This document shows, piece after piece, positions 35,758 through 50,000 of a stretch of DNA of 64,000 nucleotides. The stretch's first letter is position 1, and each line of letters starts with the position of its first letter. The DNA comes from Denticeps clupeoides (lineage: Eukaryota > Chordata > Actinopteri > Clupeiformes > Denticipitidae). The translations under genes and the position numbers were made by a program. The DNA is taken from assembly GCF_900700375.1 (NCBI RefSeq), contig NC_041719.1, positions 7,760,234 through 7,824,233 on the forward strand. Direction: 5' to 3'. The notes under the pieces are model-generated. The model had not been told where the DNA came from. It saw nothing but the letters and a program-made list of their open reading frames with translations, and did not search any database.

Positions 35758-36234
35758 CACTGTCAGCAAAAAGTATGGATGCACCTACTCTGTGGCATTG
35801 ATGGAGATTAAGATGCAGGACATTTTGAAGAATCCAATGCAGATAACATATATTGTATTTTTTGTAGCAGGAGTTTCATGAATCTGTTTTTTCAAATTTG
35901 CCGCTTTTTACATTGATGACTGATTTGTTTAACATTGCCTTCATCAAAAGCCGCTTCATGAGATGCTAATGAAAATGAGTGAATGATAAGAAAGTATTTG
36001 GCATAAACCTTTTGGACTGAAGACCATTCTTGATTTCTAACTTAAGGTGGTTGAGAGAAGTGTGTGCTTGCTATCACAGCAAAAGCTTAGTGCCTTTTTT
36101 ATTTTCTAATTACATAACATAACCTTGTGTGTGTTTTTTCCATAGTCCCGTGTCTTCAGTTTTGTTCTATAATGTAAAAATGCAATGCAAGATCCAATAA
36201 TGAGTTAGTGCATCCAAACTTTTGACTGGTATTG
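35758..36234. mobile_element. Tc1-type MITE with TA target duplication
   Basis: Terminal inverted repeats of about 35 bases: the left reads CACTGTCAGCAAAAAGTATG and goes on with GATGCACCTACTC; the right, reversed, reads CAATACCAGTCAAAAGTTTG and goes on with GATGCACTAACTC. Both ends are flanked by TA (35756-35757 and 36235-36236). The 477-base interior has no transposase, so it is non-autonomous. The repeat ends resemble those of the common fish Tc1 elements. Confidence 0.8.
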
Positions 36235-36789
36235 TAGTCTGGGTGCATATTTGATATTGGTTGCCTGCAGATCCTTCAATGGAACAGTAGTTCAAAACAA
36301 GTAGCTACTGTGAATAGCAAACAACCCTTTTAGCCTCTGCAACACAGAATTGCCTTTTTTTAGTTACATTTATAACATGAGCAGTGTAATTGACAATGTT
36401 ATAGTTAGACACCAACATTAAACATTTCACTGTACATTGTGATTGCATTAAAATGGCCCTTATGTACAATCATTTACACTTATATATTACCAGAGGTGGA
36501 AAAAGTACTGAAAATTTTAAATTAAGTAAAAGTGTCTTTACTTTTACTCAAGTAAAAGTACCCATCTAAAAATCTACTTGAGTAAAAGTTAAAATAATTT
36601 CAAATGTAAAACTTACTTCAATTACTCGATGTAAAAAAGTACTAGTCATAAATCCAATTCAGCACTAGTTGTTTTTATTCAACTTTTTAGTGCTATAATG
36701 TACAAACTATGTTTAAGAACAGTTGGCCACATAAGTACCAAATTCTGAATTGTATTGCTCAACTCAAACTTTAAAATAAAAAAAGAAAA

Positions 36790-37560
36790 TAAAGCCAAAT
36801 TTGATTGAAGCAAAGTGCCTCCTGTTTCCCCTGATCATCCTTGAGATGTTTCTGCAGCTTAATTGGAGTCCATCTGTGGAAAACACAGTTGATTGGACAT
36901 ACTTTGGAAAGACACACACCCGTCTATATAAGGTCCGACATTTGACAGTTGTTCAGAGGTCTCCTGTGGACAGAGGAGAAAGGACAACCATCTCTGCATC
37001 AATCCACCAGTCAGGTCTGTATGGTAGTGGCCAGGCAGAAGCCACTCCTTAGTAAAAGATACACAGTCTGTATGGTAGAGTGGCAGCCAAAAGCCACCTG
37101 ACCATGAGAAACAAAACTTTCTGGCCTTTGATATGAATGCCAAGCTTCACATTTGGAGGAAACCAGGCACCACTCATCACCAGGCCAATACCATCCTTAC
37201 AGTGAAGCATGGTGGTGGCAGCATCATGCTGTGAAGATGTTTTTCAGCTTGAGGAACTAGTCAGGATAGAGAAAAAGATGACTGCACAAATCCTGGCTGA
37301 AAACCTGCTCCAGAGCACTCTTGAACTCAGACTGGGCGTCAGCGAGCAGGATAACGACCCTAAGCACACAGCCAAGATATCAGTGGAGTGGCTTCAGGAA
37401 AACTCTGTGAATGTCCTTGAGTGGCCCAGCCAGAGCTCAGACTTAAATCCAATTTAACATTTCTGAAGAGATCTTAATATGGCTGTACCGACGCTTCCCA
37501 TCCAACCTGATGGAGCTTGAAAGGTTCTGCAAAGAATAATGGGCAAAACTGCAGACACTC
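36790..37560 (+). mobile_element. Degenerate Tc1 transposon inside the hAT element
   Basis: The 5' leader (GTCTATATAAGGTCCGACA) and coding remnants match the common fish Tc1, including SVEWLQENSVNVLEWPSQSS and DLNPI near 37380-37455. The coding sequence has stops, frameshifts and large deletions, so it is inactive. Terminal inverted repeats are not evident. Confidence 0.8.
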
Positions 37561-37914
37561 AGAATTGAAATACTGATGCTAATTATCTTTCTAAAATTCT
37601 CTAACAGCAATCAAGTTGTCATTAATTGTGTCAAACAAAGTGCAATTTTGTTATAATATTAAAACAAAAGATGACTTGAAGTGATGCTTGGAGCATCATT
37701 GTTTGGGTCAACATGATTTCGTTACATGTTCAGATTCAATACTGCTTTTTTCTGATTGGCTATTGTGTAGGCCTTTTCTTTTTGGTGCATGACTGGCTCT
37801 GACTCTTGTGTCATGGTGAGGCGCTACAGCAAACAAAATACTAGAGTAAAAGTAAAATTACCTATTTAAAAAACAAATTGACCTATTTAAAAAATGACAA
37901 ATTACTCACAAAGA

Positions 37915-38108
37915 CTACATTTACATTTACAGCATTTATCAGACGCCCTTATCCAGAGCAACTTACAATCAGTAGTTACAGGGACAGTCTCCCTGGAGCA
38001 ACTTAGGGTTAAGTGTCTTGCTCAGGGACACAATGGTAGTAAGTGGGATTCGAACCCGGGTCTTCTGGTTCATAGGCGAGTGTGTTACCCACTAGGCTAC
38101 TACCACCC
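37915..38108 (-). repeat. Best-preserved SINE family A copy
   Basis: In sense orientation it begins GGTGGTAGTAGCCTAGTGGG, includes box B GGTTCGAATCCC, and runs through CCCTGAGCAAGACACTTAAC and GACTGTCCCTGTAACTACTG. It ends TGATAAATGCTGTAAATG with a short TAAATG repeat. This copy can serve as the reference for the other family A copies in the window. It is inserted in the hAT element. Confidence 0.9.
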
Positions 38109-38269
38109 TAAAACTACTTAATTACTGTAACGTGTGCAAATGTAATTCATTACGTTTCACCTCTGTATACTACAATGTACATATATACACTACAATTTGT
38201 AGAAATACAAGTTACTGAAAAATACTGAATATTGCTAACTGCTTTCAAAATGATGCCATCAGTCAGGAA

Positions 38270-39904
38270 TCATTGATGTGGTGCTTTGTAGTTCCTCCTG
38301 TTCATGTTCCTCTGTGTGTTCACTTTCTTCCTTGTCTCAACCTTCTTGATTTGATTCAGCTGGACAGCAGCTAGGCTTATCATAATTATCTGTGGGATAA
38401 TGCAAACCATGAAAAAAAAAATTAGCAAAAAAAGGCATTTACATTTTTTTATGTCTTTGTTTTGCTTTTTGATTAACTTTACGTGATTTATCAGTGCTAC
38501 AAGATTTTAAACATGGCATACTTATGAAGAATATTTAAAGTAAGCTGACCTCCAAGCAAAGAAGGCCAACACTCAGCCCTGAAATGAGAAGGAGGTTCTG
38601 TTTCCCCCACTGAACGATGCTACTCAGGCAGCCCTTGCTGTAGATGCTTTTGCTGGTCTCAAACTCCTTCGTTTTCTGAGTTCCGTAGCCACACATGGTG
38701 TTAAGCACCGACTGAAAGACACAAACATCCAAACAAATGGTCATTTCACACAGTTCATGAGAATTTCTGTTTACTGCCAAGCACGAATTACTTAGTGGGC
38801 TAAACACAATTGCATGTTTCATATACCAGCAATCTCACTCTGCTCACAAATGTAACTATGATAAACGTATCTTCTAATCAGAAACCACTGGAGGTGGAAT
38901 GAGACCTCATTTCTCCTCTGTACACAGCAGGAAAATGGCACCCCACAGTTCTCCAGACTTGGGTTAGTCACTGAACACTCAAAGTACACGTTGAGCGACC
39001 AGTCCTTGTAGCTGTGCACGCCACAGCACTGGAACTGAAAGAGATTTCAGGATGCATGTCGTCAGCAAGATTAACATGTTTAAGGAAACCGAAACTGCGT
39101 GCGGTGCATCCACATCTTACTTTTCGCTGCACAAAGTCAATGGCGTTTTCCAAGTCCTGGTCATCGCGATAACGTACAATTCCTTTCTCCATCAGACGCT
39201 GAGCTCGCTCCAAGACCTGAAAGAATTCACTAAATTAGGAATGAGCATTTCAACTGTAGAGTAGTGCACACATACATGAACGAGGGGACATTTCTTCTTC
39301 TTCTTCTTCTTACCATATCAGAGAAAACGAATCCCAATGCAGCAGTGGCAATCTGAAGGAGAACAAGGACCACTAACAGTCCTAAAAACTAAAAACACAC
39401 AGACTGAATCAAGCTTGGGTGGAGCAATGTGCTTCAGTAGCATGATGTAGCACCAACTGCTGCATATTCTGAGAAAATGAAGACATTTCGAGGTCCACCT
39501 CACCAGCTGCAGCAGTATGCTTCCATTACGAAGAGCTCCAAAACAGCCGCAGAAGGTGATGGAGAACATTAGGGAACCCACTGCAATCAGCAGCAGAGCT
39601 GGGTCAGCAGTTACAGTGTCCACAATGCCTGCACCAAAAAGCAAAAATACCCATTATAATTCTTCCAGACATCTTTGTTAGCCAGTATTTCCAGTTTGCG
39701 ATGTTTTTCACCTTGCTCTTTGGCAATTTTAGCATAGATTCCAACCGCAATTAAAACAGCACCAGCAACCTGGACACAAGAACAGATAATGTCGCACAAT
39801 GAGTGGAAATTTTATGCATGCAGAGAAATCTCCATGCCATAACTTACCCAGAAAATGTAGCAGCAGATAAACAGCGTGTACTTTATGGCTTTGTAAGTTT
39901 CCAT
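38270..39904 (-). CDS. Tetraspanin of the TspanC8 group (TSPAN33-like)
   Basis: Four-pass membrane organiser; TspanC8 members escort ADAM10 to the cell surface. Eight coding exons: 39904-39848, 39769-39712, 39628-39504, 39388-39314, 39216-39121, 39034-38906, 38711-38550 and 38389-38270. They sum to 822 nt (273 aa). The large extracellular loop has eight cysteines: FQCCG, FECS, ENCG, FSCC, TMCG and KGC. It also shows VRYRDDQDLENAIDF, HSYKDWSLNVYF and VLNTMCGYGTQ. The first helix begins YTLFICCYIFWVAGAVLIAV, and the second is LLLIAVGSLMFSITFCGC. Of the human C8 proteins it most resembles TSPAN33, with some TSPAN15-like positions, so the exact paralogue is open. Exon 4 is followed at once by a GAA repeat, and the exon 6 donor (GAG/GTCTCA) is weak but needed to match family length. 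A potential N-glycosylation site NES spans that junction. Confidence 0.88.
39290..39313 (-). repeat. GAA repeat abutting the exon 4 donor of the tetraspanin
   Basis: On the sense (minus) strand the intron begins GTAAGAAGAAGAAGAAGAAG followed by more GAA, so a GAA microsatellite starts within the 5' splice site itself. GAA repeats are known splicing-enhancer sequences. Confidence 0.85.
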
Positions 39905-40069
39905 CTTCGCTTTGAGCTAACAAAAGCAGGTCGACATGATCCAAACTGAGTCAGAGATCGTCCCGCCGCGACGTGTGACTACACGCCGGCGGTCAGGAGG
40001 AGGAATACCTTCCATCACTCAGGCTCACGTCGCACCCCGAGGCCGGACGGGCTTTCACGGTGCGCTCTG

Positions 40070-40083
40070 GCGACACCTGCTGG
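40070..40083 (-). promoter_or_regulatory. CTCF-like core motif near the tetraspanin promoter
   Basis: Read on the minus strand the sequence CCAGCAGGTGTCGC matches the CTCF core consensus at 13 of 14 positions. It lies about 170 bases upstream of the tetraspanin start codon. Motif matching alone cannot show binding. Confidence 0.4.
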
Positions 40084-40290
40084 TGGCTGCGACACATGTC
40101 TGGGTCAAGTGTTTTAATACACAGGAGGGGAAAAAAATGTTCATTTCTTAGGCCAAGAAGACTGGGGCAAAGCCAGGAACTTGTTGTATCGGGAGTGTAG
40201 CAGAGACATGAACACTCCAAAAAATAAACGTAAAAAAGTATAAATATGGAAAAAAAGAAGTAGAAACCAAAAGTGTTTTGTAAATGGCTT

Positions 40291-40345
40291 GACATTTACA
40301 TTTACAACATTTAGCAGTCATTATCATCCAGACTGATGTTCATAT
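40291..40345 (-). repeat. SINE family A tail remnant
   Basis: GACATTTACATTTACAACAT followed by TTAGCAGTCATTATCATCCAG resembles the inverted SINE tail, but with several changes. Confidence 0.5.
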
Positions 40346-40824
40346 CTGACCTTCATAACCGTATAGTTAGACTTAAATCAACAAGTGCTGAGACTATCAG
40401 CTATGTTACATATCATCACAAGCACTTTTAAAGTGCAGAGGAGCTTAAAACACAAAGTACAGTCAGAACACATTTTGTAGTAGAGAAATATTTTGTATGT
40501 GAGAAGTTAGTTGTATTAAGTTCTATAGATACTTATTAGGAGACAGTTGAAGGTGGGAATGGACTGGGCCGATCTGATGAACTCTGATGAACTCCATATT
40601 CTACACCATTTGACATTTCTTGGCAAAACACAGTTTATTGAGATATCTTAGCATCTTTGCATAATCATTCATTATGCCTGCTCGAGAGGAACCTTTTTTC
40701 ATTGGTTCTGCATCCTGTCAGTCATGGATGCAGGCCCCGCCCACCTCACCCGTGGGCGGTGACGTGCCCGTTTTCGTGCCCGTAAAGCGGATTAAGCGCC
40801 TGGGAGTCCGTAGCTCATCTTGCG

Positions 40825-42894
<2,070 letters not shown>

Positions 42895-43304
42895 CCAGTA
42901 AGTCCTTTTCATTTGCTCACCCGTTCACCTCGACTTGCTTACATTCAGCATGCATTGGGGTTAGGGAATACATCCAGACCACTAATTGCGATTGTTGTAT
43001 TTTGAGCTCTCTGCAGGCGGCCCGGGAGGAAACACGTACGCTGACAGCTGTGGGAAGACACAATGACTTCGGGGACGATGGCTGTAGACAGCATGCTGTG
43101 TACATGCTTCATTCATGCTGTGTGTTTTACATAACAGCGTCTATGTTTTGTCTACATCTGCAATTAATCCTAAATTATTCTGATATCACTTTCACATTGA
43201 AATCGTTTCTGTAATACAAACACTGAAGATGCAGAGAGCCTAAATAACATTTACAAAGAACAAATCACTGTAAATTAACTCCTCATTCACTCTCTTCACA
43301 TTTT

Positions 43305-43310
43305 AATAAA
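43305..43310 (+). terminator. Likely polyadenylation signal of reep6
   Basis: AATAAA about 410 bases past the stop codon, the first such hexamer on the + strand after the gene that I noticed. Confidence 0.4.
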
Positions 43311-44024
43311 TGCAGTTCTTAGTCTTGCCTGGAGAATGTTCACTTCTGATTGGTATTTAATGTAGACATAGTTCATGTTATGTTTTTGAATAATCACCTT
43401 TTTAAAGACAAAATGGTCATGTCAAACCAAGAATAGGTTACCATTATGAACCATAGGCCTATAGGAGTTACCAGTAATAACAAGTTAGCAGTACTAACAA
43501 GTCACTGTCAAAACCACCCAGGGTTGTCTAATTATTTCCCTGGCAGTCATTGGCCATCATTCGAAAGTGATTTCAATTTTCTTTTTTAGAAAATGTTTGT
43601 ATTAATCGATGCAATGTAAATGTAAACTTTTATAGGTTTTATGTGATTCATTTGCTTTTTTTTTTTCACCCATTTTTTAAATAATACAATTTGCAAACTG
43701 TATAAAGGATCTGTGTTTCTTAAATAGGTGTTGCTGAACAGTCCCTTATCCATTAAGACCGGTTGCTCTACATCTGTATCCTCTCAGACAATAAAATGGA
43801 GGCAGAGGAGCCATGAACTCGGGTATTCTTGCATACAAATGTATTTGGCATCAAATAAGAACATTAACATGGTTTGCAATTATCCACACAAAATGATGCT
43901 ATGTAAATTAGTTTTGTAACTAATCTCATGTAATCACTGTGTAATCTCATATTATGCTTTTGTGATCAAAAGTGGTAGGATAGTGGTGTACAACTCCTGT
44001 TTCCCCCATCAGTTCCACTCCGAG

Positions 44025-44038
44025 CCGGTAGGTGGCAG
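44025..44038 (+). promoter_or_regulatory. CTCF-like core motif upstream of the C19orf25 homologue
   Basis: CCGGTAGGTGGCAG matches the 14-base CTCF core consensus at 13 positions. The flanking GC-rich sequence with GAAGAAGATG nearby resembles a repeat-derived promoter segment seen widely in vertebrates, so it could be repeat sequence rather than a working site. Confidence 0.4.
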
Positions 44039-44279
44039 ACGCAAGCGCCCGCGACGAAGAGCCACTTGCGCGCCACACGAAGAAGATGAGGACGGAAATG
44101 TTTTATATGGACTAAAATTCTCATCAATTGAAATTATGCAATAGTCAATGTTATTGTTAAAATGTGCTTATTAAAAACCTCGTTCGTCTTATTGCTTAAT
44201 TTGTCACATTAGCGTCTCCTTTCTTGGCCGTTGGTATTACGTGGCAGGTAGGTAGTTCTGAACCTCCATCTGATAGTAA

Positions 44280-44854
<575 letters not shown>

Positions 44855-44871
44855 CCTTTCCATGGATCAGC

Positions 44872-44877
44872 AATAAA
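44872..44877 (+). terminator. Polyadenylation signal of the C19orf25 homologue
   Basis: AATAAA only 17 bases after the stop codon, followed by a GT/T-rich stretch (GTTGTGCTTT), the usual layout of a cleavage site. It implies an unusually short 3' UTR. Confidence 0.6.
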
Positions 44878-45138
44878 GGAATTCATCCGTTCAAAATGTT
44901 GTGCTTTAATCATTGTTATGAGAAGTGTATGTTAATTTATATTCATTTTGCTGTTATAAATTTTCACACTTATTTCGTGGGCTAAGACTGAGTTTTGAAA
45001 CACTTTTAAAATTGATGTGTATTACATTTAATTATATGCAGTAAGGATAGGCTCAATTTTTATATATAATGTTATGTGTGGTATTTTATGCACTTGCACT
45101 TGGCAGTCAAATGTACCCCTGCTTTATTAAACAAATGA

Positions 45139-45355
45139 AAGTAAAGTGATTGTCATTGTTAAACACAGCACACGGTGACTGTGTCCTCTGTATTTAGCCA
45201 TCACCCTTGGTGAGCAGTGGGCAGCCATGGCAGGTGCCCGGGGAGCAGTGTGTGGGGACGGTGCTTTGCTCAGTGGCACCTCAGCGGATAGGGTTTCGAA
45301 CCGGCAACCTTCTGATTACGGGGCCGCTTCCTTAACCGCTAGGCCACCACTGCCC
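45139..45355 (-). repeat. Complete SINE family B copy with target-site duplication
   Basis: Flanked by the identical ten bases AAACAAATGA at 45129-45138 and 45356-45365. In sense orientation it begins GGGCAGTGGTGGCCTAGCGG, has box B GGTTCGAAACCC, and continues through GGTGCCACTGAGCAAAGCAC. It ends CAATGACAATCACTTTAC. The perfect duplication suggests a fairly recent insertion. Confidence 0.9.
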
Positions 45356-47000
45356 AAACAAATGACAAAAACCAGCACAATCACAATTATCGAGACTAAC
45401 TGGCAAAAAGACATCATAAAATATATTGGGTTGACTGTTGAGATGCTTGCATAATGACACCAAATAATCACGTTCGCCGTTGGTTAAATAACAACATTTA
45501 TTACAAGGACTCCTTGGCCAACACGGAATAATACTGTTGCTGTTGCTTATTAGACTCAGACGTTCACACTTCCAGAGCTCAATCGGAAGCAACAATCCTC
45601 TACAACCACTGAAGGTTGGTAACAGTCTTCAACGTGTTTCATCTTTCGGTGCTCAGTCTCTCATTTTCAATCAGTTAATAAATTAACTAATTTATGCCAT
45701 CCTTGAATATTCAAGCCAGTGTATTAGTCAATTTGGACATAAGGCCAAAACACATGAGCAGGCCGTTCTCTGAAATGTCCGAACAACCAGCCAGAAACAT
45801 TTTATTCTGATCCAAATGCATTCATTGTTAGGCCATTACAAGATTAAGAAACCCTAAATACGATAGGTTTCTGGCAGATGCTCCTCCATAACCTGCGTTG
45901 TGAGACACTGTTAAAATATTTAAATTCGTTAGCCTCCTGTATTCTTGCTCTCTGACGTGAACTTCCAGTGCATCTTGGCTAATGATGTTACATCCATAGA
46001 TAATACATATTCATAAGGTACTGTTTCACATAAGTGTCATCCTGGAACCTTGAATCCACTTACAGCCTCTTCCAGAGATGATGAGGACAGTTCGATAGAA
46101 CAAACATGTCAACACACTGTTAACTACAAAGTCTTTGTTAACTACGAATTGTTCTTGCTTTTCATTACTTTAGGTATACCTGACCCTAGAGGCAAACACA
46201 GTTATCAAAGAAAGCATTCATTAAGCAGACATATTTACAGTGACCTAGTTAGGGTACGTTGCCATTACATCAGAACGCGAGCGGTAAAACGTGAATTTGG
46301 TCGGTGTGTGGTGTCGTCTTTGTCCAGTTTGACATCTTCCCATCGTCCCAATCTCTCCCCTCCTTTTTTCATGAGCAGATGTCCAGGAGCAGCAGTGTCA
46401 ATAGGTGATTCTTTTTTTTGCATGCAGTCAGTAGCAACCCAGGGAAAAGTTTTTGCAAACTGAGAGTTCTTTGCATTTGCTATTTACAGGGAAACCACTA
46501 GAAACACATGTACAGGGGTGCAGTGTGAGTTATTTGCAAAATGGTTTTCCTGCAGCGGTTACAAAGCGAAGGCTTGTTGTGGCGTCCATGTGGTATTTTG
46601 TGTATATATGGATATAAAGGAAGTACGCAACATTTACAATGGATGTCCACAATCGTCCATTTCAGCAGTTTCATTCAGTCCTTAGCAGAGTTCAAAAATG
46701 TTCAAAAGACATCTTAGAGACTTGTGAAATTTGCATATTGTGTTAAAAGCGTGGCCTCTCATTCATGTGAACAGTCTATGGGCTCGTGGGCGTTTAAAGC
46801 CCAATTTAAAAAACTGTTTCCCTACATGCCAGACATACAAAGACAACTTAGTGGAGCTGAGTGATCTCAGACGGCAGAGTTTAATGTGGTGCTGTAGCTA
46901 AAAAAAAAAAAAAAGCTTTCATAACCTAACCACCTGAGAATTGCGGCACCGGGAGCATAGTAGGGATTCTGATCGTGTTTCACTGACAGACGGACGAGGG

Positions 47001-50000
47001 CTAAGCCTCGGTTTTGCCCATTGACTTCTCCATGGTCGAAGCTGATTGACTTTGTCCGTCTTGCAGAGTAGAGACCATAGAGCTGGGTACGTAGTTAAAT
47101 GGTGTCACCCTGACTGCTTTGCTGAGAGAACTGTGGCGGAAGTGACCAACACCACTGCCATGAACCTCAGAGGCTCCTGATGGACCTATACTGTGGCTTC
47201 TCAGAGAGCCATCTGAATCTCCGTCCTGGACACCAACGGAAGCAGAGCTGAACTTTCTGAGCAGGGCTATCTTAGTCGCCTCCTCCAAGATGACTGGAAC
47301 ATTTTCAAGTACAGGAGAAGTACTCGAGTTGGTCTTATTGGTGGAGAAATCTTCTGTCTGGACTGTTGCATCGCTCGTCTTCCTTGACTTCAAAGTAATC
47401 GTTGGCATCTTTCCAGGCAGTGAGGGTGGCACCGGCTTTTGTCCCTCGGGAGAAGGGACCCGAGGCAGTGCAGTAGCCGGCAGGGTGCTCTTTAAAATTT
47501 GAGGCACATCTTCATCCCGAATTCTTCTCCAAGTGCCTCTTTCACTGATGTGCGGTGATCTCTGCTGCCTCTGTTTTACGTTGCACTCACTCTTTGCATG
47601 TCCACTGGAGTCAGACGATGAGGAGCGCAGAGAGGACCGACTTGTGACCCGACTCAGCACATTGATGCTGGGTGATGATGAGTGGCGCTTGAATGTGTCT
47701 CTGTCTTTCTGTTGTGGTCCAGAGACCTTCCTCTGAGCCACCCTGCAAGGGCTCTCTGAACTGGTGCGTCTGGCGGGCCGTTTGACCGTGAGATCTCTGT
47801 CACTTGAGGTGGCTCTCGCAAAGGCAGAGCTCTGCCTTAGAAGCCCCTGCTCTGGTCCTGACCTTTTCACCATGTCTCTGACTGGCATCCTTCTTGGTCC
47901 TTGAACTGCAGCCTTTAACTCTTGGCAACGTGAAGAACAAAGGTAAACGGCTGGGGCACCAGGACACGTTCTCCGGGGTGAGGCATGCTGGGAGCCTGGC
48001 ACCGAATGGGAGATCTGAGCGTCCCTTCTTAAGACACCGGACGATTCCTTGATGAACGTGAGTTGTCTCAGGAAGCCATTGTGGTCTGTCTCGCTGCTGC
48101 TGGAGTGAGACGAGGTCATGCGCACAAGGTCAAACCGGTTAGCGGGTTGCACTCTTCTCCCTAGATGGCTGTTCTGTCTGCTGATGGTAGTGGGCTGATT
48201 GGTTACTAATGGGGAAATTGTTCTTGCTTGTCTCGACTGATTCTGCATGAAGGGTATTCGGACAGGCGATTTCTGTGTTTTCTTTGGAGCTGGAGACACA
48301 TGGTTCGGGTTTGATGGAGAAGTAGTCCCATTCTTTCCTTGTGGGCTAGTTGCTGGTGTTATGTCCTTTTTCTGACTGGGTCTACTCGTCTGTGTTGGTG
48401 ACGTTGGCTTCTTCTGATATTGTTTGGATGGAGTCGAACTTTGCGATGACCCTGAAGATGAGCTTTTTGGTATTCTTGCAGGTGGTGTTGAGCTTCTCTT
48501 CGGCAAAGACAGCTCAGTTGAGTCACTAGGACGTCCAAGTCGATGAAGACTCCGAGACCTCTGCTGAGCCAACTCAGGATTTTTCACTAGGGCATCTGTT
48601 TTGACTGACACTTTCCTAGGAGGTGGTCTTTGTGAAAGTGTCGTCTCCTTTTTTGGCATGTATATCACTGTCCGACCTCTGAAGACAACTGGCAGATTTG
48701 AAACTGGCTTGCGTTGTGTAAAATCTAGTGGTTTGTTCGCCTTTTTGTTGTCTTTGATGTTCTTCTTTTGCTCTTTTGGAGTAAAGCTAGATCCTGACAT
48801 AAACGAAATTACTGACTCTGATTCGGATGACTGTTCCTGAGACTTTGACGCTTGCAAGTTTGTAATTATACAATTAGCACCTTCTTGTATTGCTCTCCAT
48901 TCAACACTGTTGAGATCCGAATCTTTATCCGATAACAAGTCATCACTCTCCAAGTCTTTCTCATGTTTCCTGTCATCTGCGTTTTTCTTCTTTTTCTCTG
49001 ATTTCCTTTTTCTTGAAGAGTGCTTCTTCTTTTGTTTAGGCATTGCAGAGGTTATGCATTTCAGGAGAAGATCATCCTCTGAATCCTGAGAATCCAGATT
49101 GCTCACTGAACTTGAGGAATTGTTATCTTCATACTGGTTTTGGATGTGTACGCTTTTTGTAGGGAAGTGGGCTGAGTTTGACATCATGTTATGCCGGTTT
49201 TTCATCCACACTTGCTTGTTTTTCACTTGGTGCTCTTCAAAATCTGCATCGCTCAGTGAGCTGAGGGAGGAACTAAGAGAGTAACATGGTGGTGCTTCAC
49301 TCAAAATTAGATTATGTTTGATCTTCTGGAAGCCTTTCAGTCGTGTCTGAGGGCTGTCAGCCCGCTGGACTTTCGCCACATTACAGCTCATATTATTTCT
49401 GTTGAGATCCGATGCCTGTCGCTGTCCTGTCCTAATCATCCCCTCTGTTTTGTCCATTTGTTCTTCATAGAAACAGTAGACAGCCTCTTCAGTTGGTGTT
49501 GGATGACGCATGGTCTGGAATGCAACATTTTCCTGAGTATTGTCTCTAAAATGTACTTTTGGGTTTTGATACATCTCCAATTCTTGCATTTTGATTGGAA
49601 GATCCAAGTGTGGCAAACTCTTTGACAGACCCTGAGTTTGCTTTTGAATTTGTGCATTGGGCGATTGAGCTCGGAATTTCTGCTGTGAAAATTTTGCAGC
49701 CATCTCTTTACTTTGCATGAGTAATTTCTGTGTTGGAGTCACCTGTCTATTTGTTCTGTTTAATTGGTTGGTTAAAATGTCTGGCTGATTAGGCAGTTTT
49801 GCTGGTTTATGAAAACGTGAGAAAATCCGAAGATCCTCAATTCTTTTCGCCTCTTGATCAATTAATGACTGCTTTTCCGTGTTTCGGGACCGCTTGCCTC
49901 TCACATTAACAGGGTATTGAAGGGTTTCATCACTTAAGGATGTAGTGCTTGAAAAGTTAACCGGAGTTCCTTCTGCAGAATCGGTGAGAGAAGAATCGTC

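Larger units (their letters stand above)
36491..38165. mobile_element. Non-autonomous hAT-type element carrying two later insertions
   Basis: Begins CAGAGGTGGAAAAAGTACT and ends GTTTCACCTCTG, with terminal inverted CAGAGGTG. It is flanked by eight-base near-repeats TATATTAC (36483-36490) and TATACTAC (38166-38173), the target-site length of hAT transposons. The ends are rich in AAGTAAAAGTA-like and CTACTTGAGTAAAAG sequence typical of a widespread fish family. There is no transposase. A Tc1 relic and a SINE sit inside, so without them the element would be roughly 700 bases. Confidence 0.8.
35682..38269. other. Transposon-rich spacer between nwd1 and the tetraspanin
   Basis: Contains the nwd1 3' UTR, a Tc1-type MITE (35758-36234) and a hAT element (36491-38165) with two insertions of its own. 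The short stretch 38174-38269 is the likely start of the tetraspanin 3' UTR. No host coding sequence. Confidence 0.75.
39905..40824. other. Spacer between the tetraspanin and reep6 promoters
   Basis: The two genes are divergent here. The left part is GC-rich, with a CTCF-like motif at 40070-40083. A SINE tail remnant lies at 40291-40345, and the stretch just before 40825 has CpG-containing sequence that may be the reep6 promoter. I see no further gene. Confidence 0.55.
44855..47000. other. Convergent spacer between the C19orf25 homologue and apc2
   Basis: Both flanking genes end here. It contains the very short 3' UTR of the C19orf25 homologue, a complete SINE family B copy (45139-45355), and the long apc2 3' UTR on the minus strand up to 47000. 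Nothing coding is evident; short frames such as 46050-46463 have no recognisable content. Confidence 0.65.

Noticed and set aside
36801-37457. ORFs that could suggest a host gene after nwd1
   Set aside because: The translated pieces are Tc1 transposase and leader fragments with stops and deletions, lying inside a hAT element.
46050-46463. ORF of 137 codons in the apc2 3' flank
   Set aside because: No family resemblance, and it lies antisense to the probable apc2 3' UTR.
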